DNA from: Siphonodentalium dalli
Taxonomy: Eukaryota; Mollusca; Scaphopoda; Gadilida; Siphonodentaliidae
Reading direction: 5' to 3'
Length of the DNA: 64,000 nt
NCBI GenBank assembly: GCA_032622095.1
Contig: CP136069.1
Span: 1,238,001 to 1,302,000 of the forward strand
Position numbers and translations under genes: made by a program. Positions 55,989 through 64,000 of this stretch are shown here, piece by piece (the first letter of the stretch is position 1; every line of letters starts with the position of its first letter). Under the pieces are notes generated by a model. That model saw only the letters and a program-made list of their open reading frames with translations, had not been told where the DNA came from and made no database searches.

Positions 55989-56288
55989 TGCTCTAATTAA
56001 TCGACCCTCCTTAACAAGGTTGACCAATGGTATTACTGCGATACACAACCACGTTAACACAGTCAACCGCTGTAATGATACCATGACCGACTGCGGTACC
56101 ACCTCGCGTCGCGGTCCAGACCCCATTCTTTGTGGTAAAGGATTTGAAAGTCACATTGAGGCCTATAACAGACTATCAAGTGCACACCCAAGCATGGCGT
56201 CACGCACCAAAAAAACTAGCAGATATCCCTGCATGTCCCCCAAATAAATCTTACTTGTAAATCAGATGAACAATTTTGTGTAATCATT

Positions 56289-56440
56289 ACAGTAATGCCC
56301 AAAGTAATTGACCCCTTAACCACAGCAGAATTATGGGTAATTTTTCAGGATTTAGTCGGAAATATGGCTTGTTGCAGAGAGCTTTCCGATGAATGGCAAC
56401 AAGCCAAGTTAAGTGGTCAATTACTTTGGGCATTACTGTA
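56289..56440. mobile_element. Family A MITE, subtype with CCCAAAGTAATTG
   Basis: An internal deletion removes most of arm 2; ends are intact. This subtype is the closest relative of the mutated copy at 1,195. Confidence 0.85.
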
Positions 56441-56507
56441 TAATAACGAGCGCATTTTCCAAAACTCCTTCTATTACAACGAACCCAGGCAATATTGTTA
56501 CATGTAC

Positions 56508-56618
56508 ACTGAGAGCTTTCCGATGAATGGCAACAAGCCATATTTCCGACTAAATCCTGAAAAATTACCCATAATTCTGCTGTGGTTAAGGAGTCGATTA
56601 TTTAGGGCATTACTGTAG
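56508..56618. mobile_element. Family A single arm
   Basis: ACTGAGAGCTTTCCGATG to GGGCATTACTGTA. Confidence 0.85.
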
Positions 56619-56648
56619 TTCTAATAAAGAGCGTTTAACTAGCATGTG

Positions 56649-56902
56649 CAAGCTTTGAAATAGGGTGTCTGTCATTAGCAGAATGAGGTCCCCAGAGGGT
56701 GAATTTAGTGATGCTACCCTGCATAGCGGGCTAGCATCACCAAATTCACCCTCTGGGAACCTCATTCTGCTGAGGTGTAAGCAAAATGAGATCCCCAGAG
56801 GGTGAATTTGGTGATGCTAGCCCGCTATGCGGGGTAGCATCACTAAATTCACCCTCTGGGGACCTCATTCTGCAAATGACAGACACCCTATTTCAAGGCT
56901 TG
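56649..56902. mobile_element. Family E element with 8-bp duplication
   Basis: CAAGCTTTGAAATAG at left, CTATTTCAAGGCTTG at right. AGCATGTG occurs immediately outside both ends (56,641-56,648 and 56,903-56,910). Two fold-backs lie inside. An 8-bp duplication points to hAT. Confidence 0.85.
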
Positions 56903-56935
56903 AGCATGTGATTATTATCAAATGAACTGGCTTAA

Positions 56936-57327
56936 CCCTTTACCCAACAAACCGGCCAAAACCGGCCAAATAAAGCTTCGACAGCCTAAAATATCTTCGG
57001 TCTGTCTCAATAGAACCATACAAATATGGATATCATTGGAACCGGCTCATTGACCACATTGTGATAGTTACAGTTATGCCCTGTGCCAATGCATTCTCTT
57101 ATATATGCGAGTCGACCATAGGTCGCCTCGCATATATAAGAGAATGCATTGGCCTAAAAAAAAATCTTTTTTCAACACTTTTTACCATTTTTTCTTACAT
57201 TCTTTAACAATTTTATAATTTTTAATGTGTTAAGCCAATGCATTCTCTTATATATGCGAGGCGACCTATGGTCGACTCGCATATATAAGAGAATGCATTG
57301 GCACAGGTCCTTCTGTTGGGTAAAGGG
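56936..57327. mobile_element. Family C double-hairpin MITE, full length
   Basis: TTAA, CCCTTTACCCAACAAACC, two hairpins, TAAAGGG and TTAA. Confidence 0.9.
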
Positions 57328-57689
57328 TTAAGTCAGACTTGAAAAATGGGTAATAAAGAGCGCTCAGTTACCTAAATGTATGCATCAGTTGAAGCAAAGA
57401 AGTCTGTGGATACAAAATCTTTTATGACAATGGATAGCAAATGCGACGCTTGCTCCGCGGATACATTTTTTCATAAACAAAAGCTAAATATTATAGAATA
57501 ACGTTGTACCTATACCTATACATTTAATCTCAACTTTCCACTCATAACGAAATAGCTGGTTATCAATTGGTTAAAGTGCTCCCATGCGATTGGAAACAAA
57601 AAGTAACAATTCAAAGTTTTTTTCAACATATATGGATTCTTTCTTTAACAATCTCAAAATTAATGACAGTGGGTGGATTAGCAGATAAT

Positions 57690-58097
57690 GGACTCTGTCA
57701 TTTGCAGAATGAGGTCCCCTGAGGGTGAATTTAGTGACGCTATCCCACATAGTGGGCTAGCATCACTAAATTCACCCTCTGGGGACCTCATTCAACTTTG
57801 GCCTTCAAGTTCCCCAGTTGAAGTTGGTAATGATCACCCATTGGGCACCTCAATTATGACTTTTATCTTCTGCAAATTAGGGAATATAGAAACTTCCCAG
57901 AAGGGAAAACGTAACAAAAACAATGTTAATATGATACCATAGATACTTCCAAGAAGATGAGGCCTAAGCAGAATGAGGTTCACAGAGGGTGAATTTAGTG
58001 ATGCTAGCCCGCTATGCAGGATAGCGTCACTAAATTCACCCTCTGGGGACCTCATTCTGCAATTGAGAGACACACTGTTTCAAGGCTTGAGCGGTAG
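57690..58097. mobile_element. Family E composite
   Basis: CTGTCATTTGCAGAATGAGG, fold-back, spacer (CACCCATTGGGCACCTC), second fold-back, CTGTTTCAAGGCTTG end. Left tip lost. Confidence 0.85.
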
Positions 58098-58204
58098 GTT
58101 TGGGGCGTTTCACATACCAATACCACTCATTAATGAGGCGCGCATGCACTTTTACGGAATTTACCTAGAAACGCGAAGTCATGACTTAAAGATGCATTAT
58201 CCGA

Positions 58205-58408
58205 ATCATCCATTACCCTGCAGGGAGCCCCACACATATATAGAAGCACATAGAAGAGTGTCGTCTGCTCATGTTTGTCTGGGGCTCTGTATGGGTGAAA
58301 TTATAAAATTGTTAAAGATTATAAGAAAAAATTATTAAAATTGTAAAAAATAATAACAAATGACCTATGGTCGACTCGCATATATAAGAGAATGCATTGG
58401 CACAGGGT
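58205..58408. mobile_element. Double-hairpin composite, truncated
   Basis: D copy plus half of the right hairpin, ending GGCACAGGG. Confidence 0.75.
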
Positions 58409-58413
58409 ATTAA

Positions 58414-58583
58414 CGGTACTCAATCCGATCAGACCCTCCTAAATTACTATTTCTTTGGCTTCGGGGGTGAAAAATATTTCATTTGAGTCGAGGAACCCAC
58501 CCATCAAAACTCAGAGTGATCAGATATCGATTTTTGTAGATTGTTATTTCTCGAGATGTGCAATAGTTTGTGGCCCAGAAAAA
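58414..58583. mobile_element. Family N left part, abutting an E end
   Basis: GGTACTCAATCCGATCAGAC to GTGGCCCAGAAAA. It is then cut by CATGCTATTTGCAGGCTTG (58,584-58,602), a lone family E terminus. A 22-bp unit (GTATATAGATTACGTACTAT) is repeated three times at 58,647-58,712. Confidence 0.75.
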
Positions 58584-58837
58584 CATGCTATTTGCAGGCT
58601 TGCTTCTAAGGCAAGCATGTAATAAAAGTAAGTAGTAGGTCTTTGGGTATATAGATTACGTACTATGGGTATATAGATTACGTACTATGGGTATATAGAT
58701 TACGTACTATGAAATAATGACGATATAAATGTTGAGATTCTGGATATCTCTGTTTTATGACTTTATGACAGCATTTATTCCTCCTGAACAAAGCTTCGAG
58801 AGCTTGGTGTGATGTTTAACCCTTTGAACCCTTTTTA

Positions 58838-59180
58838 CCCTGTGCGAATGCATTCTCTTATATATGCGAGTCGACCATAGGTCGCCTCGCATATATAAGA
58901 GAATGTATTGGCCATTTACAATTTTTTATCATTTTTTTTTATAAATTTTTCTTACAATTTTTAGGACATAAAATAAAAAACATCCATTACCCTATAGGGA
59001 GCCCCACACATATATAGAAGCACATAGAAGAGTGTCGTCTGCTCATGTTTGTCTGGGGCTCTGTATGGGTGAATTATAAAATTGTTAAAGAATACAAGAA
59101 AAAATTATTAAAATTGTAAAAAATTGTTAGGCCAATGCATTCTCTTATATATGCGAGGCGACCTATGCATTGGCACAGGG
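58838..59180. mobile_element. Double-hairpin element with nested D
   Basis: Same composite as 40,750. The right hairpin lacks its inner half. Confidence 0.85.
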
Positions 59181-59635
59181 TAAAAAATTGACGTAACCGA
59201 ATTCCGTTTGATTGTTCGACGAGCTACACCTACCAATTCACTTTAAATCGATACATATGTTGAGAGTCTAAAGGCCATCTCTGATTTATGACTTTATGAC
59301 AGCATTTCTAAGCAGTTAGTTCATGCATGCAGCCTATTCGATGAAGCTTTTTTATTAGTCAGATATTTCGACGTGGTTGGCTGCGTTCGTGTGTTAAGAA
59401 TATGTGTCATTGCAAGCACATCCATGAAGCTACTGTAAAAAAATGAGGTGTGCAAAAGTTATGAACAAAATTAATGCGGTGTACTGCGGTCGCAATTCAC
59501 GCAGTATGAGGTGGTAATGTACATGGTAAACGCAGTAAACAAATATTAACGGGGTCATATTACCACCAAATAATTGTTATCAATGTCTCAAAAAGTTATT
59601 TTGAGTCTTGATCTGCCCCCCTTTATTTAACGTAC
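59181..59635. other. No recognised feature
   Basis: Intron sequence next to the following exon. Confidence 0.4.
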
Positions 59636-59761
59636 CATCCATGATTTCAGGAAGCTGTTGAATTGTCTCCTCTTTCGCTGGTCTCAGCAATCCCACAAGT
59701 CCTTGTAGGAGGATTTCACTCACTTCATCGTAATTCATCAATTCCTTGATCAATTCGATAG
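59636..59761 (-). CDS. ARMH1: ARMH1-like exon (IELIKELMNYDEVSE...)
   Basis: 126 nt, phase 1 in and 1 out. Acceptor ATCTATGTTTCTTACAG, donor G|GTACGTTA. It reads AIELIKELMNYDEVSEILLQ then GLVGLLRPAKEETIQQLPEI and MD. Armadillo-like amphipathic helices; the AIELIK.L phrase is the best-conserved ARMH1 signature here. Confidence 0.85.
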
Positions 59762-59793
59762 CTGTAAGAAACATAGATTTTGTTATAGGACAT

Positions 59794-60012
59794 ACAGTAA
59801 TGCCCGAAGTAATCAACTTCTTAACCACAGCAGAATTATGGATAACTTTTCAGGATTTAGTCGGAAATATGGCTTGTTGACATTCATCGGAAAGCTCTCC
59901 CCGAGAGCTTTCCGATGAATGGCAACAAGCCATATTTCCGACTAAATCCTGAAAAGTTACCCATAATTCTGCTGTGGTTAAGAAGTCGCTTACTTAGAGC
60001 ATTAGTGTACAG
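59794..60012. mobile_element. Family A MITE, full length
   Basis: ACAGTAATGCCCGAAG to TTAGAGCATTAGTGTA; centre CTCTCCCCGAGAG. A lone 5' end (ACAGTAATGCCCTAAGTAA) follows at 60,010. Confidence 0.9.
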
Positions 60013-60387
60013 TAATGCCCTAAGTAAAGTATTATAGTCAATTCAACCTTTCCAAAATGTAGAAACTCTTTGTTAAAGTTCAAAATTATCTATTTTGGCT
60101 ATTCAACTTTACTTTGGTATGTACGTTCCAAATCATTTCCAAATTTCTGTAAACCGCTCCTGGATCATGCCTCACAAATCTTATATCATGATGGACGGGG
60201 AAACCTGTATCTGTACAAATTGGGCAACAGAACCATAAACCACCCCCATATCTTTAATATGCTTTACAGCTACGTTCCTTTTCCATCATGATATACACAC
60301 ACCCGTTTTATGCACGTATCACGTGAAAAATTATATTTATATCGACTTAAAATGACTCGTTCCCATCTACATGTCAATGTTAACATC

Positions 60388-60777
60388 CATAAGAGTTTCT
60401 GATGAATGGCAACAAGCAAAATTTCCAACTATATCCTGAAAAATTACCCATAATTCTACTGTGGTTAAGGAGTCGATTATTTAACCCTTTGAGTGCCAGG
60501 TTGATTTTTGTATCAACCCATATACCCTGTGCCAATGCATTCTCTTATATATGCGAGTCGACCATAGGTCGCCTCGCATATTATATATAAGAGAATGCAT
60601 TGGCCTAACAATTGTTGTTTTTTTTTTACAATTTTTTTCAATTTTAATAATTTATTCTTATATTCTTTAACAGACTTGTTTTGTAGTTGGCACTCAAAGG
60701 GTTAAGAAAATATACATGCCGGCAGCGGTCAGACATAGCGTAGTTAAGGAGTCGATTATTTAGGGCATTACTGTAGC
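60388..60777. mobile_element. Family A single arm split by a B MITE
   Basis: GAGTTTCTGATGAATGGCAA to GAGTCGATTAT, B element, then a second GGAGTCGATTATTTAGGGC after 25 bp of other sequence. Confidence 0.75.
60485..60701. mobile_element. Family B MITE nested in A
   Basis: CCCTTTGAGTGCCAGG to CACTCAAAGGG with TTAA on both sides. One hairpin. Confidence 0.85.
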
Positions 60778-60832
60778 TTTATTAGGTTAGTACTACTTTC
60801 ATGATGTAATTAGATACCGTACTCGTATTTAA

Positions 60833-60922
60833 CCCTTTGAGTGCCAGGGGCCGATATTATCGGCCCTAAACCTACACAATAAGTCTGTTAAAGAATATAA
60901 TAAAATATATTAAAATTGTAAA

Positions 60923-60963
<41 letters not shown>

Positions 60964-61083
60964 TTAAGCCAATGCATTCTCTTATATATGCGAGGCGACC
61001 TATGGTCGACTCGCATATATAAGAGAATGCATTGGCACAGGGTATATGGGTTGATACAAAAATCGGACCTGGCACTCAAAGGG
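60833..61083. mobile_element. Family B MITE, reverse orientation
   Basis: CCCTTTGAGTGCCAGG, GGCCGATATTATCGGCC, a 33-A run, hairpin, TGGCACTCAAAGGG. TTAA both sides. Confidence 0.9.
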
Positions 61084-61087
61084 TTAA

Positions 61088-61555
61088 ATTCGTGTCAGTG
61101 AGCGAAAAATAGTATAAACTAATTAACCAGAGGGAAAACAAGATCGGGGTTATGTTGATGACTTACACTCATTACGATACATTGGACAATTACATGTAGG
61201 CCTAAATTGACATTCGTTTAACCAATATAACAAAAAAACAAAATCATTACGCTATGCCAAGCGACATACAAATCATGGTGAATTCGTCGATGTTGCTTGT
61301 AAGAAATACACATAATCTAGATTGCATGGGCATGAAAGCACGCCCCTCCCTATTCACCATTCTGGGATGACACCCTGACCATACATACACTCTGAGTTAC
61401 CACAACCTGCACCCAAACCTTCTCGATTGTGGTTTTCTGTTTTCAAGTTCAATTCATTGATGTCCATAACTATTTCAATAACATAATAATTAATTGGAGC
61501 ATATACACATCCATGCAGTCATGGTCTGCATGATATAAATCCGCTGTGATCGTGC
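61088..61555. other. No recognised feature
   Basis: Intron sequence; no repeat identified. Confidence 0.4.
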
Positions 61556-61559
61556 TTAA

Positions 61560-61944
61560 CCCTTTACCCAACAGAAGGGCCCTGTGCCAATGCATTCTCT
61601 TATATATGCGAGTCAACCATAGGTCGCCTCGCATATATAAGAGAATGCATTGGCTTAACACATTAAAAATTATAAAATTGTTAAAGAATGTAAGAAAAAA
61701 TGGTAAAAAAAAGATATTTTTTTTAGGCCAATGCATTCTCTTATATATGCGAGGCGACCTATGGTCGACTCGCATATATAAGAGAATGCATTGGCACAGG
61801 GCATAACTGTAACTATCACAATGTGGTCAAGGAGCCGATTCCAATGATATCCATATTTGTATGGTTCTATTGAGACAGACCGAAGATATTTTAGGCTGTT
61901 GAAGCTATATTTGGGCGGTTTTGGCCGGTTTGTTGGGTAAAGGG
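61560..61944. mobile_element. Family C double-hairpin MITE, full length
   Basis: CCCTTTACCCAACAGAAGGG to TTTGTTGGGTAAAGGG with TTAA. A second lone end (GTTGGGTAAAGGGTTAA) follows at 61,989-62,005. Confidence 0.9.
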
Positions 61945-62009
61945 TTAACTTGATCGTGTTCATTGAGGCATTGGCACAAGGCCGGTCTGTTGGGTAAAGG
62001 GTTAATCTC

Positions 62010-62385
62010 ATTTTTCTGAGTTGATGATGTATGATTTTTTGGAGTCAGTTTTGGAGCATGACGTCGACATTTTAGTCACGAACGTGATGATGTCATATGT
62101 CGCGCCATATAAAGCATGAAATTACAAAAGCTGGCTACGATTGTGATCGCTGGTGAAAAAAGCTGGCTACATTTGTGATCCATTTAAAAAGCTGGCTACG
62201 AATGTGACCGGAGCCTTGTGACTATGACCCCATGAGCTTCAGTATATCTCTAGCTGACTGAATGCCCCAAAACCAAGGAAAACGCATCATTTTGAAAGCA
62301 ATATTAAAAATTCAATCTAGCAAGGATATAAGATTTTATGCACGCTGAAGGGGCCGATGGCAACGGTATCTATAGACAACAGCAC
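62010..62385. other. No recognised gene
   Basis: Contains three short AAGCTGGCTAC.A.TGTGA repeats at 62,127-62,205. Confidence 0.45.
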
Positions 62386-62387
62386 GA

Positions 62388-62480
62388 TGAATGGCAACAA
62401 GCCATATTTGTGACTAAATCCTGAAAAGTTACCCATAATTCTGCTGTGGTTAAGAAGTTGATTAATTAGAGCATTACTTT
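62388..62480. mobile_element. Family A single arm
   Basis: GATGAATGGCAACAAGCC to GAGCATTACTTTA. An inverted GGGGGATTTG...CAAATCCCCC pair follows at 62,520-62,582. Confidence 0.8.
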
Positions 62481-62602
62481 ATGTAGCAAGTGCTGCCGCT
62501 TGAACGGTATATGTCCGCTCGGGGGATTTGTTATCTATTGGACTTGGCAGAGCCTAGCGCCAATAGATGCTCAAATCCCCCTCACGCACATAAACAATTT
62601 AA

Positions 62603-62819
62603 CCCTTTGAGTTCCAGGTCCGATTTTTGTATCAACCCATATACCCTGTGCCAATGCATTCTCCTATGGTCGACTCGCATATACAAGAGAATGCATTGGC
62701 CTAACAATTGGGGTTTTTTTTACAATTTTTTTCAATTTTATTAATTTATTCTTATATTCTTTAACAGACTTATTTTGTAGGTTTAGGGCCGATTAGATCG
62801 GCCCCTGGCACTCAAAGGG
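62603..62819. mobile_element. Family B MITE
   Basis: CCCTTTGAGTTCCAGG to CACTCAAAGGG with TTAA. Part of the hairpin is deleted. Confidence 0.85.
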
Positions 62820-62879
62820 TTAATTGATGGCACAAGCTACATATTCTATATACATGTATCTAGCTGTTATAACCATAAA

Positions 62880-63130
62880 AGAGTAGGATCTGTCTGTCTG
62901 TCTCTTCGGATTTCTCCTTGGAACAATTTCAACACAATTTGGTACAGTGGCAGAGGTTATAACGTCATTACTTTTTCAAAATATGATTTAAAAAAAATAA
63001 TGAAAAAAAAAAATGATGTTTGTTAAATTGAGCAAGGAGCTCAAACTAAAAAATTAAATTAATTTAAAAAACAAATTAATTAAAGTACATTTAAAAAAAA
63101 ATCTAAATGTTTAGTGTTTAAAATATGCAA
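62880..63130. repeat. Diverged tandem-repeat field remnant
   Basis: CTGTCTGTCTGTCTC then AAATTGAGCAAGGAGCTCAA, resembling 18,810-18,870. Confidence 0.5.
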
Positions 63131-63208
63131 GAAGCACAGCTGAATAAAGGCTTTAAGATAAAAAATGGGCAGCAGACCTCTAACCCACAAAGGCCCCTCC
63201 TGCTGCAT

Positions 63209-63614
63209 ACAAGCCTGCAAATAACGTGTCTGTCATTTGCAGAATGAGGTCCCCAGAAGGTGAATTTAGTGACGCTATCCCGCATAGCGGGCTAGCATCA
63301 CTAAATTCACCCTCTGGGAACCTCATTCTGCTTAGGCCCTCAACTGCTATGGTAGACCTAGGATCAGATTGAAGTTCCCCAGTTGAAGTTGGTGATGTTC
63401 ACCCATTGGGCACCTCGATTGTATATTTTATCTGCTGCAAATTAGGGGATATAGAAACTTCCCAGAAGGGAAAACTAAAAACAATGTTAATGATAATGAG
63501 GTTCCCAGAGGGTGAATTTGGCGATGCTAGCATGCTGTGCAGGGTAGCGTCACTAAATTCACCCTCTGGGGACCTCATTCTGCAAATGACAGACACGCTA
63601 TTTGCAGGCTTGGC
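63209..63614. mobile_element. Family E composite, both ends present
   Basis: ACAAGCCTGCAAATAACGTG at left and CGCTATTTGCAGGCTTG at right, with two fold-backs and the shared spacer. Confidence 0.85.
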
Positions 63615-63619
63615 TGTTT

Positions 63620-63731
63620 TTTTGTTTTTTTACAATTTTTTACAATTTTAATATATTTTATTATATTCTTTAACAGACTTATTGTGTAGGTTTAGGGCCG
63701 ATAATATCGGCCCCTGGCACTCAAAGGGTTA
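63620..63731. mobile_element. Family B MITE, right part
   Basis: The AT-rich body through TTCTTTAACAGACTTATTG, the palindrome GGGCCGATAATATCGGCCC and CACTCAAAGGG, TTAA. Confidence 0.85.
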
Positions 63732-63793
63732 AAGGCTCCTGATGGGTGCAGTTTGAGCTAGTGTAACATAAAACAACTAAATAATACGAATAC

Positions 63794-63859
63794 CTTCAAA
63801 CTGTACCTCTAGATGCAGGTTTGTGCGACCCACATTATGTGAGTAAAGGGGGGGATGCC
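63794..63859 (-). CDS. ARMH1: ARMH1-like exon (...NLHLEVQFE)
   Basis: The donor G|GTATTCGT gives the phase 1 needed by the next exon. The last residues NLHLEVQFE continue directly into AIELIKEL, as in ARMH1. The acceptor CTGCTATAG at 63,860-63,861 would make a 66-nt exon beginning in phase 2 (HPPLYSHNVG...). That side is less certain, because the acceptor lacks a strong pyrimidine tract and the first residues match poorly. Confidence 0.6.
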
Positions 63860-63861
63860 CT

Positions 63862-64000
63862 ATAGCAGAAGAGTCCACAATTAGAGGTACCATGTCTTAC
63901 CCACCGGAAGCTGACATAAGCTAATGATAGGTAGAGCACTCTGCTGTAACGGCAGTTTCTGATAAAGTCATAAAGAGTAGGAAAATAAAAGATAGCAGAA
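63862..64000. other. No firm feature at window edge
   Basis: Presumably intron of the ARMH1-like gene. An alternative exon and a tRNA-like phrase here were considered and rejected. Confidence 0.4.

Larger units (their letters stand above)
38805..63859 (-). other. ARMH1: ARMH1-like gene, C-terminal exons (gene span)
   Basis: Eight minus-strand exons join in phase to about 190 residues. The order of phrases (LHLEVQFE, AIELIKEL, VFVQQAAAGKIIG, LLYAMGNMDYADSQR, DHVKDAMGEVLYEMF, HIQADVLVSNKVN) matches, from memory, the C-terminal half of vertebrate ARMH1 (C1orf228), an armadillo-like alpha-helical repeat protein of poorly known function. All inferred introns are GT-AG, with donors such as GTAAGT, GTGAGT, GTAGGT and GTAAGA. 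Introns of 1.8-5.0 kb contain many MITEs, a LINE 3' end and a hAT element, yet no exon shows a stop or frameshift, so the gene looks intact here. The 5' part lies beyond 64,000. The exact end is less certain than the middle. Confidence 0.75.

Noticed and set aside
60070-60291. 73-residue plus-strand ORF with LYHDGRGNLYLYKLGN
   Set aside because: The phrase looks protein-like, but I cannot recognise it, and it lies antisense in an intron without splice support.
11860-62700. Recurring peptides such as LCQCILLYMR and CANAFSYICEST in many frames
   Set aside because: They are translations of the 70-bp MITE hairpin on either strand, not proteins.
63901-63943. Possible extra ARMH1 exon with donor GTGG|GTAAGAC and acceptor TTACAGCAG
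   Set aside because: Splice sites look good, but the residues (QSALPIISLCQLPV) do not fit the expected ARMH1 sequence before LHLEVQFE. Kept only as an alternative.
63910-63965. tRNA-like phrase GATAGGTAGAGCACTC
   Set aside because: It resembles a D-arm and anticodon region, but the stems are incomplete and no T-arm follows.

Overview
The window is animal (eukaryotic) nuclear DNA. It is AT-rich, has spliced exons with GT/AG borders, LINE fragments, Helitrons, hAT- and piggyBac-like non-autonomous transposons, and one 100-N assembly gap at 7,376-7,475. The repeat styles resemble those of marine invertebrates, probably a mollusc or another lophotrochozoan. The species cannot be fixed from sequence alone.

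The one host gene I can support lies on the minus strand across about 38.8-63.9 kb. Eight short exons (20-126 nt) have good splice sites and phases that agree at all seven joins. Joined, they give about 190 residues that I recognise as the C-terminal part of ARMH1 (armadillo-like helical domain containing 1). Its 5' exons lie beyond base 64,000. Introns of 1.8-5.0 kb are packed with transposons. The intron after the third exon seen carries eleven 73-bp tandem copies of the exon's own splice-donor region.

Layout. 1-262: start of a LINE ORF, minus strand. 1.2 kb: a heavily T-to-C mutated fold-back MITE. 2.2-2.5 kb: possible LINE ORF1 remnant. 2.9-5.2 kb: broken satellite-type element, a TTAA MITE, and two Helitrons joined head to tail. 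7.2-10.2 kb: G-rich hairpin tandem array with a gap, interrupted by a TA-flanked element. 10.3-11.8 kb: 155-165 bp tandem array. 12.2-17.4 kb: a TTAA MITE split by a 4.9-kb fold-back element. 18-20.7 kb: TTAA MITE and tandem repeats. 20.7-27.2 kb: MITE nests, including a 3.6-kb insertion. 27.7-28.8 kb: hAT-like element. 29.0-29.7 kb: minisatellite. 31.4-32.5 kb: second satellite-type element. 32.8-34.4 kb: broken PHD-endonuclease-RT LINE with a MITE inside. 34.4-34.95 kb: 61-bp minisatellite. 35.2-36.7 kb: hAT element holding a Helitron. 36.7-64 kb: the ARMH1-like gene and its 3' flank, with about 50 MITE copies, a LINE 3' end and a hAT element.

Family names used here: A = about 217-bp palindromic MITE (ends CAGTAATGCCC, TA-flanked). 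B and C = TTAA-flanked MITEs (ends CCCTTTGAGTGCC or CCCTTTACCCAACA) carrying a shared 70-bp hairpin. D = about 85-bp TTAA palindrome. E = hAT-like fold-back (ends CAAGCCTTGAAATAG). F = element with tandem CCAAGATGGC monomers. L = G-rich hairpin monomers. N = TTAA MITE with ends AGGTACTCAATCCGATCAG.
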